In this document: piece by piece, positions 25,604-34,274 of the stretch
Numbering within the stretch: the first letter of the stretch is position 1
Layout of the letters: each line of letters starts with the position of its first letter
Assembly (NCBI GenBank): GCA_937974845.1
Contig: CALJVC010000050.1
Coordinates: 1-64,000, forward strand
Length of the DNA stretch: 64,000 bases
Source: an uncultured Pseudogracilibacillus sp.
GTDB lineage: Bacteria > Bacillota > Bacilli > Bacillales > Amphibacillaceae
Direction of reading: 5' to 3'
The notes under the pieces: generated by a model
What the model was told of the DNA's origin: nothing
Databases searched by the model: none
Seen by the model: the letters and a program-made list of their open reading frames with translations, nothing else
Made by a program: the position numbers and the translations under genes

Positions 25604-26453
25604 TCAAGCGACAAACCTACGTAATCGGATGCGTTTCACTGAAGAGCATCGTTGTCGTACGATTGCAATAACGAGCGGTAAAGGTGGTGTCGGCAAGTCT
25701 TCTACCGTTTTAAATTTTGCGATAGAACTTCAAAAAAAAGGTAAACGAGTGCTTATCTTTGATTTAGATATCGGAATGGGGAATATCGATATCTTATTAG
25801 GGCAACCATCTACATATACTATTGCGGACTTTTTTGAGGAATTTTTACCTATTCATGATATGATAGAAGTAGGTCCAAAGGGTCTGTCCTTTATCGCTGG
25901 GGGCACAGGTTTTAACGATTTGTTAGAACTGAACGAAGAAAAATTACAATATTTCTTCACGCAATACGAATCTTTAACGAAGGACTATGATTATATTTTT
26001 CTTGATCTTGGTGCTGGTGTTACAGAAGCAAGTTTAAGTTTTATTTTATCTAGTGATGAAGTTTTTGTTGTAACGACACCTGAACCGACGTCGATTGCTG
26101 ATGCTTACAGTATGATTAAACATATCGTGAAAGAAAATCAACGTCTTCCGATCTATGTGATTATGAATCGGAGCGAATCCCTTCGTTCTGGAAAAAGAAT
26201 GTTGCGTCGTTTTGGCCAAGTTACGCAGAAATTTTTGAATAAGGAAATCATCGAGTTAGGTGTTCTTCCTTACGATTCGATTGCGCCTAAGGCGGTAAAT
26301 CGTCAAATTCCTTATGTACTATTGAAGGAAAATGCGACCCTTTCTCGAGCAATGCGTTTACTCGTTGAACGTTATTTAAAAGAAGACTTTTTAGAACCTA
26401 AAGAGTCGACAACTTTTGTTCAACGTTTGAAACGGTTTTTACTAGTGAGGTGA
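25596..26453 (+). CDS. flhG: MinD/ParA-like ATPase FlhG (YlxH)
   Basis: A 285-residue MinD-like ATPase that acts with FlhF in flagellar number and C-ring assembly control. The N terminus (DQATNLRNRM) resembles the FlhF-activating DQAxxLR motif. The deviant Walker A is TSGKGGVGKSS (about 25-35), followed by DLDIGMGNIDILLG and DLGAGV. A C-terminal amphipathic membrane helix is plausible in TFVQRLKRFLLV. ATG 25596 is preferred: the AGG of the ribosome site (25586-25588) is 7 bases upstream, but only 1 base before the alternative ATG 25590. The stop overlaps the cheB start (GTGA). Confidence 0.94.
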   Translation: MTDQATNLRNRMRFTEEHRCRTIAITSGKGGVGKSSTVLNFAIELQKKGKRVLIFDLDIGMGNIDILLGQPSTYTIADFFEEFLPIHDMIEVGPKGLSFIAGGTGFNDLLELNEEKLQYFFTQYESLTKDYDYIFLDLGAGVTEASLSFILSSDEVFVVTTPEPTSIADAYSMIKHIVKENQRLPIYVIMNRSESLRSGKRMLRRFGQVTQKFLNKEIIELGVLPYDSIAPKAVNRQIPYVLLKENATLSRAMRLLVERYLKEDFLEPKESTTFVQRLKRFLLVR

Positions 26454-26461
26454 GAGATATA
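26448..26461 (+). promoter_or_regulatory. Ribosome binding site at the flhG/cheB junction
   Basis: GAGGTGAG (26448-26455) overlaps the flhG stop. The only standard start, GTG 26450-26452, lies inside it and overlaps the stop as GTGA, which suits termination-reinitiation. The codon at normal spacing is ATA 26459-26461. The same layout occurs at fliG. Confidence 0.4.
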
Positions 26462-27523
26462 GGGGAACCAGCAGTAGTAATTATTGGAAAGCCGACGGTC
26501 TATACAGAAAAATTAGCAGAATTAATTTTAGCGAACGGATATGAAGTCCTCACAATCGATATAGCACTAGAAGAAGTGACAGACTTTTTACAAAAACAAA
26601 AAAACGTACAACTTTTGATTTTAGATATTGCGTACACGAAAAAAGATGCAAGTATGATTAAGAAAATAAAAAAACTTTCTTCTATCCCAATTATTATTCT
26701 ATCTAGTCGTTCTGTCCACGATACTGCTCAAACTGTCTATGCGATTGCTGACGGTGCTAATGACTTTATTATCTGTGAGCGTCTAACAGAGACAAGCTAT
26801 TTACAAGATATAGAAAAAAAGATTTTACATGCTTTAGATTCAAAAAGTTTAATTAAACCTAGTAGAAAGAAGCAAAAAAAGAAAGCTTACCGGGAAGTAA
26901 AAAAGAAACATAGTCCAAAGAAACGACCGAAGAAGAGTCAGGATTTTACTCATATTGTTGCAATTGGTACTTCAACCGGTGGCCCCAATGCTTTACAGAC
27001 AGTATTGAAAAATATACCGAAAGATTTTCCTGCTCCAATTGTTATAGTTCAACATATGCCAGCTGGCTTTACTCGCTCTTTAGCGAAGCGTTTAGATGAA
27101 ATATGTGAGATCCATGTTAAAGAGGCGACAAATAATGAAAGTTTGCAGGCAGGAACAGCTTATATTGCACCGGGTGAAAACCATATGGAGATTACGGATG
27201 ATTGCCGGATTCGAATTTATCATGACGATGTGAACGTCGGACACCAACCTTCGGTCAATGTGCTATTTGAATCTATTGCCCGCTTACATCATCTCGAGAA
27301 GGTAGCCGTTATTTTAACGGGTATGGGTAAGGATGGTTCTAAAGGGATTAGGAAGCTCAAAGAGGCGGATGACGATACAGTGGTAATTGTAGAGTCCGAA
27401 GAAACGGCTGTAATCTTTGGAATGCCAAGGGCCGCAATACGAACAGGCCATGTAACCGAAGTGAGTCGTCTAGAAGATGTCAGTGAAATTATTGTACATT
27501 ACGTAATGGAAAGAGGGATTTAA
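26450..27523 (+). CDS. cheB: CheB-type protein-glutamate methylesterase with a degenerate receiver domain
   Basis: CheB removes methyl groups from, and deamidates, chemoreceptors during adaptation. The C-terminal catalytic domain of this 357-residue protein is intact: the nucleophile Ser175 in GTSTGGP, His202 in VQHMPAGFT and the Asp of TGMGKDGSKG near residue 300. The N-terminal domain (about 8-130) has the receiver pattern of strands and helices and keeps an Asp at the acceptor position (Asp59 in LILDIAY), but the Mg-binding acidic pair is Gly13-Lys14 and the conserved Lys of the FITKP motif is Cys109 (FIICE). A Lys-rich linker spans about 138-163. Phosphorylation by CheA is therefore doubtful. 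The gene overlaps flhG and precedes cheA by 1 base. Confidence 0.93.
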   Translation: MRDIGEPAVVIIGKPTVYTEKLAELILANGYEVLTIDIALEEVTDFLQKQKNVQLLILDIAYTKKDASMIKKIKKLSSIPIIILSSRSVHDTAQTVYAIADGANDFIICERLTETSYLQDIEKKILHALDSKSLIKPSRKKQKKKAYREVKKKHSPKKRPKKSQDFTHIVAIGTSTGGPNALQTVLKNIPKDFPAPIVIVQHMPAGFTRSLAKRLDEICEIHVKEATNNESLQAGTAYIAPGENHMEITDDCRIRIYHDDVNVGHQPSVNVLFESIARLHHLEKVAVILTGMGKDGSKGIRKLKEADDDTVVIVESEETAVIFGMPRAAIRTGHVTEVSRLEDVSEIIVHYVMERGI

Positions 27524-27524
27524 T

Positions 27525-29570
27525 ATGGAAAACACACAGTATCTCGATATCTTTATCGATGAAAGTACCGAGCATTTGGACACTTTGTATGAACAGATGC
27601 TTGAACTTGAGAAAAATCCTGAAGAAAAATCAATCATCGAAGAGATTTTCCGTGCCGCCCACACTTTAAAAGGAATGGCTGCGACGATGGGTTATGATGA
27701 TTTAGCTAACTTAACTCATAAAATAGAGAATGTTTTCGATGCCATTCGTTACGATAAAATTACGGTAAAAACGGAAATGATGGACGACTTATTTCATGCG
27801 GTAGACCACTTAAACGAGATGGTAAGTGATATTGCAAACGGTGGAGATGGCTCCCACGATGTTGAAGAAATAGTTCAACGGCTCGATCAAATCGAGCGAG
27901 GGGTAGACCCTTCTGAAATAAAAGAAGAAAAACCTGCTGAATCTGAAAAAAGTAAAACCGAAGGGGATTTGGAAATCGACATTGATGAATTCCAAGTGAC
28001 GATTATCGAACAGGCAATAGATCAAGGCTTTACATGCTATGAAATGACCGTAGAATTAAGTGAGGAATCTTTGTTAAAAGCTGCTAGAGTTTATATGGTC
28101 TTTGATTTGTTAGAAAAGCATGGTGAAGTCATTTACTCAAATCCTCCAGTAAGTGATTTAGAAGAAGAGAACTTTGGAAATGCTTTTAAATTACTTTTTG
28201 TTACCGAAACAGACAAGGAAGAAATCAAGGCAAAGGTTTTAAAAGTTTCTGAGATTACAAAGGTAGAGATTGATGAGTTTTCTTTAAAGGCCTATAAAAA
28301 GAAACAGGAAGAAGCTGAAGAGAAAAGGTTAGCTGAAGCTAAAAAGAAAGAAAAGCCGAAAGAAAAGAAAGAAAAGGCGTCAAAGAAATCGAAGGCCGCT
28401 TCGATGAAGGCTGCACCTACAAAGACTATTCGAGTCAATATTGAACGCTTAGATGTTTTAATGAACTTATTTGAAGAGCTCGTGATCGACAGGGGTCGCC
28501 TGGAACAGATTTCGATGGACTTACGAAACAGTGAGTTACAAGAAACGGTTGAACGAATGTCTAGGGTATCGAGCGATTTACAAAATATTATATTAACGAT
28601 GCGAATGGTACCGATTGATACGGTCTTTAATCGCTTTCCGAGAATGATTCGCCAACTAGCACGGGAACTTGATAAGGAAGTCGAAGTAGAAATTATTGGT
28701 GCGGATACAGAGTTAGATCGTACGGTTATCGATGAAATTGGTGATCCACTCGTTCATTTAATTCGAAATGCAGTAGATCACGGTATTGAACCGCCAGAAG
28801 AACGTCTTAAAAATGGAAAACCAAGAAAAGGTAAGATTACTTTACAAGCCTACCATAGTGGAAACCACGTATTCGTAGAGATTAAAGACGATGGTGCTGG
28901 TATTAAACGAGAAGTAATTAAAAACTTAGCCATTGAACGGGGTCTCATTACTGCCCAAGAAGGGGATGTAATGAGTGACCAACAAATTTATGAGTTAATT
29001 TTAATGAGTGGATTCTCAACTAACAAAGAGGTGTCTGATGTCTCCGGTAGAGGAGTCGGTTTAGACGTCGTGAAGACGACAATCGAATCGTTAGGCGGTA
29101 ATATTACGATTGATTCCGAAGAAGGGGAAGGATCTATTTTCTCTATTCAATTACCACTAACTCTATCGATTATTTCTGTTTTATTAGTAGAATTACAAAA
29201 AGAAAAATATGCTATACCTCTTTCCTCAATTATTGAAACGGCTATATTGAAAAAGTCCGATATTTACAAAGCCCACGATAATAAAGTAATCGACTTTCGT
29301 GGCAATATCGTGCCACTGGCCTATTTAAATGAAATCTTCGATGTCCCACAAAGGGAGGAAGAAGAGGAAGATGAGTACGTATCGGTAGTAATCATTCGAA
29401 AAGGAAATAAACTGACAGGACTTGTAGTCGATTCCTTTATCGGTCAACAAGAAGTCGTGTTAAAATCCTTAGGAAACTACTTAACTAACGTATTTGCTAT
29501 ATCCGGTGCGACGATTTTAGGTGATGGAGAAGTGGCATTAATTATTGATAGTAATGCTTTAATTAAGTAA
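27525..29570 (+). CDS. cheA: Chemotaxis histidine kinase CheA
   Basis: CheA is the receptor-coupled kinase that phosphorylates CheY. The 681-residue protein has five domains in order: P1 with the phospho-acceptor His46 (RAAHTLKGMAATMG), a P2 region (about 150-250), a Lys/Glu-rich linker (about 255-300), dimerisation P3 (TIRVNIERLDVLMNLFEELVIDRGRLEQI), ATP-binding P4 (HLIRNAVDHGIEPPEER, DDGAGI, SDVSGRGVGLDVVKT), and the CheW-like P5 ending DSNALIK. All kinase boxes look intact. Length resembles B. subtilis CheA (672). It lies between cheB and cheW. Confidence 0.97.
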   Translation: MENTQYLDIFIDESTEHLDTLYEQMLELEKNPEEKSIIEEIFRAAHTLKGMAATMGYDDLANLTHKIENVFDAIRYDKITVKTEMMDDLFHAVDHLNEMVSDIANGGDGSHDVEEIVQRLDQIERGVDPSEIKEEKPAESEKSKTEGDLEIDIDEFQVTIIEQAIDQGFTCYEMTVELSEESLLKAARVYMVFDLLEKHGEVIYSNPPVSDLEEENFGNAFKLLFVTETDKEEIKAKVLKVSEITKVEIDEFSLKAYKKKQEEAEEKRLAEAKKKEKPKEKKEKASKKSKAASMKAAPTKTIRVNIERLDVLMNLFEELVIDRGRLEQISMDLRNSELQETVERMSRVSSDLQNIILTMRMVPIDTVFNRFPRMIRQLARELDKEVEVEIIGADTELDRTVIDEIGDPLVHLIRNAVDHGIEPPEERLKNGKPRKGKITLQAYHSGNHVFVEIKDDGAGIKREVIKNLAIERGLITAQEGDVMSDQQIYELILMSGFSTNKEVSDVSGRGVGLDVVKTTIESLGGNITIDSEEGEGSIFSIQLPLTLSIISVLLVELQKEKYAIPLSSIIETAILKKSDIYKAHDNKVIDFRGNIVPLAYLNEIFDVPQREEEEEDEYVSVVIIRKGNKLTGLVVDSFIGQQEVVLKSLGNYLTNVFAISGATILGDGEVALIIDSNALIK

Positions 29571-29602
29571 AGAGATAGTCAGTGAGTAAAGGAGGAGCAA
29601 GA

Positions 29603-30064
29603 TTGACGGAAGCAACAGTTATTGATGATAAGTATATCGTTTTTGCGCTCGATGATGAAGAATATGCTATTCCGGTCGAATCCGTAGGCTCAATTGAACG
29701 AATTTTACCAATTACCCGAGTTCCAAGCACTCCGAAATATGTAAAAGGTGTCATTAACCTAAGAGGAGTCGTCACGCCGGTTATTGATTTAAAAGAAAAG
29801 TTTAAAAACCAATCGATTGTTTTTGATGAACAGACCCGTATTATTATCGTCCACATTAACGATATTACAGTCGGCTTTATCGTCGATAGTGCTAACGACG
29901 TCGTCGATATTAATACCGAGGAAGTTGAACCATCGCCGGAAACGATTGATACCGAAGTAACGGAATTCATAGAAGGCGTGGTGAAAATGGATAACCGACT
30001 ATTTATTTTGCTCGACCTTGAAAAAGTGTTACATGAAGAAGAGACTGAAGAAGTAAAAGCGTAG
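29603..30064 (+). CDS. cheW: Chemotaxis coupling protein CheW
   Basis: CheW links receptors to CheA. The 153-residue protein is a single CheW domain with YIVFALDDEEYAIPVESVGSIERI, TRVPSTPKYVKGVINLRGVVTPVIDL and a hydrophobic C-terminal half ending FILLDLEKVL. I choose TTG 29603 because AAAGGAGGA (29588-29596) is 6 bases upstream; a GTG at 29582 in frame would put that ribosome site inside the coding region. Confidence 0.95.
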   Translation: MTEATVIDDKYIVFALDDEEYAIPVESVGSIERILPITRVPSTPKYVKGVINLRGVVTPVIDLKEKFKNQSIVFDEQTRIIIVHINDITVGFIVDSANDVVDINTEEVEPSPETIDTEVTEFIEGVVKMDNRLFILLDLEKVLHEEETEEVKA

Positions 30065-30075
30065 GAAGGATCATC

Positions 30076-30705
30076 ATGGAATCAAAAAACCTATCCCATT
30101 TTGAAAAAGATGTTTTAAGGGAAATTGGTAACATCGGTGCAGGTAATGCAACAGCCTCGATGTCAGAGTTAATTAATAAACAAGTAAAGATGGAAGTACC
30201 CTCAGTAAAGGTTGTCACGATTAATGAGATGATGGAAATTATCGGCGGGCCAGAACGGCTTGTCGTATCCATTTTCTTTCGTTTTGAAGGTGAAGTGACA
30301 GGCACCGTCTATTTCATATTAACTATTGAAGAAGCGGAATATTTAGTAAGTAAAATGACGAACAACCATCTTACTAAAATTATGGAAAATGGAGAACCGA
30401 ACCAGATGGCTATCTCTGTTTTACAGGAAGTCGCTAATATTTTGAATGGTTCCTATTTATCTGCGATGGCAGATTTTACAAATTTAAAGATGACAACGAG
30501 CATCCCATATCTAAGCATTGATATGGCTGCTGCCACCATTGTTACAGGGCTTGTAGAATTGTCGCGAAGTTCGGATTATGCGATTTTAATCGATACCCAA
30601 ATAACTAGTAATGAAAAGGATAGTGCAGCACACGGACATTTTTTACTATTACCTGATCCTGAATCTATTCCAAAATTGTTTGCTGCCCTAGGTATAGAAC
30701 TATGA
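30076..30705 (+). CDS. cheC: CheY-P phosphatase CheC
   Basis: CheC dephosphorylates CheY-P and binds CheD in the Bacillus-type adaptation system. The 209-residue protein has both ExxN phosphatase motifs (REIGNIGAGNATASMSEL and LQEVANILNGSYLSAM). The length equals that of the B. subtilis protein. ATG 30076 follows GGAAGGATC. It overlaps cheD by four bases (ATGA), which suits equal production of the two partners. Confidence 0.96.
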   Translation: MESKNLSHFEKDVLREIGNIGAGNATASMSELINKQVKMEVPSVKVVTINEMMEIIGGPERLVVSIFFRFEGEVTGTVYFILTIEEAEYLVSKMTNNHLTKIMENGEPNQMAISVLQEVANILNGSYLSAMADFTNLKMTTSIPYLSIDMAAATIVTGLVELSRSSDYAILIDTQITSNEKDSAAHGHFLLLPDPESIPKLFAALGIEL

Positions 30706-31196
30706 AGAAGTTACCAGTTGTTTCGGTCGGAATTGCAGACCATAATGTTGTCAAAGCACCGAATAAAATCCGAACCTCGGGATTAGGTTCCTGTGTTGGT
30801 GTTGTGATTTATGATCAATTTAGGAAAATAGCCGGCCTTGTTCATATCATGTTACCTGACTCTAGTTTAACGCGACAGAAAGAGTTTAATAAATTCAAAT
30901 ATGCCGACACAGGAATCGATGCTTTAATTGATCGCTTAGTAGTTATGGGAGCAAGGAAAAGCCAATTAAAAGCAAAGATTGCTGGAGGCGCCCAAATGTT
31001 TCAATTCCAATCGACATCAGATATGATGCGTATAGGCCCGAGAAATGTTGAAGCGGTAAAGGAACGCTTACAATATCATCATATACCAGTGATTAGCTCT
31101 GATACAGGAGGAAGTAAAGGAAGGACGATTGAATTCGATCCTGAGACAGCAAAGTTAAAAATTCGTACAGTCAACCAAGGGGAAAAGTATATTTAA
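30702..31196 (+). CDS. cheD: Chemoreceptor glutamine deamidase CheD
   Basis: CheD deamidates receptor glutamines and stimulates CheC. The 164-residue protein shows the Cys/His catalytic pair in TSGLGSCVGVVIYD and GLVHIMLPDS, followed by KAKIAGGAQMF and DTGGSKGRTIEFD. Length is as in B. subtilis (166). With the altered CheB receiver in this operon, CheC/CheD may bear more of the adaptation load, which is inference. Confidence 0.95.
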   Translation: MKKLPVVSVGIADHNVVKAPNKIRTSGLGSCVGVVIYDQFRKIAGLVHIMLPDSSLTRQKEFNKFKYADTGIDALIDRLVVMGARKSQLKAKIAGGAQMFQFQSTSDMMRIGPRNVEAVKERLQYHHIPVISSDTGGSKGRTIEFDPETAKLKIRTVNQGEKYI

Positions 31197-31230
31197 TGTC
31201 GGTGGAATGGTTTCGGTTAGGGGGATTATA

Positions 31231-32001
31231 ATGAAAACTTCTCAAATTCAAGATATGGATCAAATATGGAAGGAATGGTTAGAAACGCGGGATGAACATC
31301 TAGCCAATGATTTAATCGCCCATTACATGTACATCGTCGATTACCATGTTGAGCGAATCGCTAGTCATATTCCCCAAAGCTTTGATCGAAAGGACTTGCA
31401 TAGCTTAGGTTTGATGGGATTATACGATGCGTTAATGAAGTTCGAGCCAGATAGAAATTTAAAATTCTCAACTTACGCTACAATCCGAGTAAAGGGCTCG
31501 ATCATCGATGGCCTAAGACGAGAAGATTGGTTACCCCGCTCCTTACGTGAGCAAACGAAAGAAATCGAAAGTACCCTGCAAAGCCTGGAGCAAGAACTCC
31601 AACGAACACCGACAGCAGAAGAAATTGCCCAAGAACTAAAAATAGATAAAAAAGTGGTCGAAGAGACTATGACCCATTCCCTCTTTGCGAATATTCTTTC
31701 GCTCGATGCAACCGTTGCTACTAATGAAGCAGACCAAGATACGGAAATGGCTGATATGATCGAAGATGATCGAGCAATCTCACCCGATGAAGAAGTGATG
31801 TTCAACGAATTAACGGAAGAATTGATTGAAGAAATTAAAAAATTAAACAAAAACGAACAGCTAGTTATTAGTCTTTTTTATGATAAGGAGCTTACCTTGA
31901 CTGAAATTGGTGAAATATTAAATTTAACAACCTCAAGGATCTCCCAAATTCACAAACAAGCGATTTTTAAATTGCGGAAAACGTTGTCGAAACTTATATA
32001 A
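31231..32001 (+). CDS. sigD: Motility sigma factor SigD (sigma-28, FliA/WhiG class)
   Basis: SigD directs transcription of late flagellar and chemotaxis genes. The 256-residue protein has region 2 (DLHSLGLMGLYDALMKFEPDRNLKFSTYATIRVKGSIIDGLRREDWLPRSLR), region 3 (TPTAEEIAQELKI) and region 4 with a helix-turn-helix (LTLTEIGEILNLTTSRISQIHKQAIFKL). ATG 31231 follows AGGGGGA at good spacing; an upstream in-frame ATG at 31207 has no ribosome site and would add 8 unconserved residues. No FlgM gene is in the window. Confidence 0.96.
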   Translation: MKTSQIQDMDQIWKEWLETRDEHLANDLIAHYMYIVDYHVERIASHIPQSFDRKDLHSLGLMGLYDALMKFEPDRNLKFSTYATIRVKGSIIDGLRREDWLPRSLREQTKEIESTLQSLEQELQRTPTAEEIAQELKIDKKVVEETMTHSLFANILSLDATVATNEADQDTEMADMIEDDRAISPDEEVMFNELTEELIEEIKKLNKNEQLVISLFYDKELTLTEIGEILNLTTSRISQIHKQAIFKLRKTLSKLI

Positions 32002-32030
32002 TTCGTAGATTTTCTTAAAGGAGTGAGAGC

Positions 32031-33422
32031 GTGCAAGTTCTGCAGGAATTGTTTAAAGTTGAGGTTACCTCAGACCGACTAGAAGCATCGCTTTCGTTTA
32101 GAAATCCGGATGTTTTGTTGGAAGCAGAGGATCCAATAGAGCTCACAAAAGAATCTTTACTTTCATATTTAAAAAAACAAAATATACATTACGGTATTAA
32201 GCATCAAGTGGTTGAGGAAATTGTCGAACAATTCCCAGAGATTAACTTACCAAAAGTCATCGCTGAAGGAAGTAAAGCTATAGATGGAGAGCCCGGTGAA
32301 ATTACTTATCATTTTGATATGACAACTGAGGTGGAAAGGGAAGCTGAAGAAGACGAAAGCTTTGATTTTCGAGATGTAATGCGGATTCCGACGGTAGAAA
32401 AAGGAGAAAAGTTAGCGACGATTGTAGCACCGACTAAGGGTGAGGATGGAAAGACAGTACAGGGAACGGTTATTAAAGCACGCCCTGGAAAACCGGCCTT
32501 ATTACGTCCGGGGAAAAATGTCAGCTTCGACGAAGGGGAACAAAGCTTTTTTGCAGAAGTTGATGGTCAAGTATCCGTTATTAATAAACGGATTCATGTC
32601 CACGATGTGTACGAAGTAAATGAAAGTATTTCTATGAAAATAGGTAATATTGACTTTCCAGGAACGGTAATTATTCGTGGAGATGTGCCCACGGGATTTA
32701 CAATAAAGGCGAGCGGTGATATTAAAATTTTTGGTTTAGTTGAAGCAGCAACGATTTTAGCCGAGGGAAGTGTGATGGTCTCGGAAGGTATTGCTGGTTT
32801 AGGTACGGGAACAATCGAGGCTGGAGAAGATGTTCAAATTGGCTATATAAACCAAGGAAAGGTGAAGGCCGGCCATAATATTTTAGTAGAAAACTCCATC
32901 ATGCATAGTGAATGTACGGCACAAAACGATATTATTTGTCATCGGGGGAATATTGTCGGAGGAGTTATTTCGGCTGGTGGAGCTATTCAAGCGAACAATG
33001 TAGGAAACCGTATGAATACGAAAACGAACCTTTCTTTTGGAATGGATTATAAGCTGTTAGAGCGTCAAAAAGAATTGGATGATAAACTATCAACATTAGA
33101 AGATAACTATCAGAAGTTAAAGAAGTTGGAGGAAAATTACAAACAAATCGATCCTTCAACAATCGATCAAAAAATGCGAATAACGTTACTTCGTTTACAA
33201 TACTCTTTAGAAAAAACCGTAGATCAAATTAAAGAACACAAAGAACAAATAGCTTCTATTAACGCCTCTTTAGGCGATGTTAATCGTGCGTATTTGAAAG
33301 TGAAAAAGACAATCTATCCAAACGTTACCGTGCAATTTGGTCGTTATAAACGAACGATTGACAAAGAGTTTTTCGATGTTACAATTGTAACAGATAAGAA
33401 TGAAATCGTGATACGTAATTAA
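32031..33422 (+). CDS. fapA: FapA (DUF342) flagellar-cluster protein
   Basis: A 463-residue DUF342/FapA protein, a polymer-like beta-helix protein often encoded with flagellar or cell-surface genes; the precise role is not established. The N-terminal domain (about 1-110) is followed by the Gly-rich beta-helix core with repeating motifs such as TVIIRGDVPTGFTIKASGDIKIFGLVEAATILAEGSVMV and VQIGYINQGKVKAGHNILVENSIMHSECTAQNDI (about 160-330), then a coiled coil (about 335-420) and a short beta tail. GTG 32031 follows AAAGGAGTGAG. It lies between sigD and the swrB-like gene; B. subtilis has no gene here, but other Bacillaceae do. Confidence 0.85.
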   Translation: MQVLQELFKVEVTSDRLEASLSFRNPDVLLEAEDPIELTKESLLSYLKKQNIHYGIKHQVVEEIVEQFPEINLPKVIAEGSKAIDGEPGEITYHFDMTTEVEREAEEDESFDFRDVMRIPTVEKGEKLATIVAPTKGEDGKTVQGTVIKARPGKPALLRPGKNVSFDEGEQSFFAEVDGQVSVINKRIHVHDVYEVNESISMKIGNIDFPGTVIIRGDVPTGFTIKASGDIKIFGLVEAATILAEGSVMVSEGIAGLGTGTIEAGEDVQIGYINQGKVKAGHNILVENSIMHSECTAQNDIICHRGNIVGGVISAGGAIQANNVGNRMNTKTNLSFGMDYKLLERQKELDDKLSTLEDNYQKLKKLEENYKQIDPSTIDQKMRITLLRLQYSLEKTVDQIKEHKEQIASINASLGDVNRAYLKVKKTIYPNVTVQFGRYKRTIDKEFFDVTIVTDKNEIVIRN

Positions 33423-33474
33423 TGAAGACCTTTTACACAGTAGCCTAACTTGATCAGTTAAAGGAAGGGATACT

Positions 33475-33801
33475 ATGGGATTACGAGCGCTTGAGATGCA
33501 AGTAGCTATACCTCGTTCGCAAGATGCGAGTAAGATGCAGGAACAGTTATCCCGTCAAGGGCAACAATTCCAAGAGACCTTGACTGAACAACGGTTGCGT
33601 GAAGAAGTAATTAAACGTCATCAAACGAATCGTCATGAGGGAGTTTTAAAGCGGGACGTGTTAGATGATGAAGCACGAAGACGTCATCGTAAGGGAGAGG
33701 CGCTACAGAAAAAAAAGAAAAAGACAGAAATGGCTACTCGCCCTATCTCCCCACAGATGAAGCATCCATATTTAGGAAGACAAATCGACTGGAGTGGCTA
33801 G
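33475..33801 (+). CDS. Uncharacterised small protein of the sigD-fapA-swrB region
   Basis: A 108-residue, strongly charged, Arg/Lys/Gln-rich protein with no transmembrane segment. The first 45 residues (ALEMQVAIPRSQDASKMQEQLSRQGQQFQETLTEQ) look helical and coiled-coil-forming; the middle is basic (LKRDVLDDEARRRHRKGEALQKKKKK), and the tail PYLGRQIDWSG is hydrophobic/aromatic. I recall similar short proteins in the same position in other Bacillaceae, but no known function. It has a strong ribosome site (AAGGAAGGG) and its 3' end overlaps the region just before the swrB-like start, so it belongs to the operon. Confidence 0.75.
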   Translation: MGLRALEMQVAIPRSQDASKMQEQLSRQGQQFQETLTEQRLREEVIKRHQTNRHEGVLKRDVLDDEARRRHRKGEALQKKKKKTEMATRPISPQMKHPYLGRQIDWSG

Positions 33802-33814
33802 GAAGGGAAAGTAC

Positions 33815-34267
33815 ATGACATCATTTTTATTGTTAGTGAGTTTTTTAATCCATCTTTTACTGATTATTGCTGTATACCATTTATATGATAAATTAAAACA
33901 GACAAAAACAGCCCAGGCGGACGAGCTAAAGGAGATGCTTGCCTCTTTTATGGAAGAAATTCGTGAGGAAAATCAAAAGCTAGAAGAAAACTTGCGGAAA
34001 GAGAGAGAATCTCGCCATATAAGGGATCACGTTGCAAGGACAAGGCTAATGTCTGAGTCGGAGCTAAAGCAATCCTATAGCAAGGGGCCTAAGGAAGAGC
34101 CCTTGATGCCACCTCCAGAGATACAAGCCGGCGAACAAGTAGAAACATCTTTAGAAAGTAAAGTGCTTCAACTAAAGCAAGAGGGAAAGTCCGTCGAAGA
34201 AATTGCTAAACAATTAAATCGGGGCAAGACTGAAATTGACTTATTGCTCAAATTACATCAAAAGTAA
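33815..34267 (+). CDS. swrB: SwrB-like (DUF6115) membrane protein
   Basis: A 150-residue bitopic protein in the place of B. subtilis swrB (ylxL), which promotes flagellar basal-body assembly and swarming. It has one N-terminal transmembrane helix (FLLLVSFLIHLLLIIAVYHLY, about 4-24), a coiled coil (about 28-70), a Pro-rich segment and a C-terminal helical domain SKVLQLKQEGKSVEEIAKQLNRGKTEIDLLLKLHQK resembling a helix-turn-helix, typical of DUF6115. ATG 33815 follows AAGGGAAAG; the upstream GTG 33794 is less likely. It is the last gene of the fla/che operon. The symbol is by position and architecture. Confidence 0.78.
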   Translation: MTSFLLLVSFLIHLLLIIAVYHLYDKLKQTKTAQADELKEMLASFMEEIREENQKLEENLRKERESRHIRDHVARTRLMSESELKQSYSKGPKEEPLMPPPEIQAGEQVETSLESKVLQLKQEGKSVEEIAKQLNRGKTEIDLLLKLHQK

Positions 34268-34274
34268 TGGGAGT

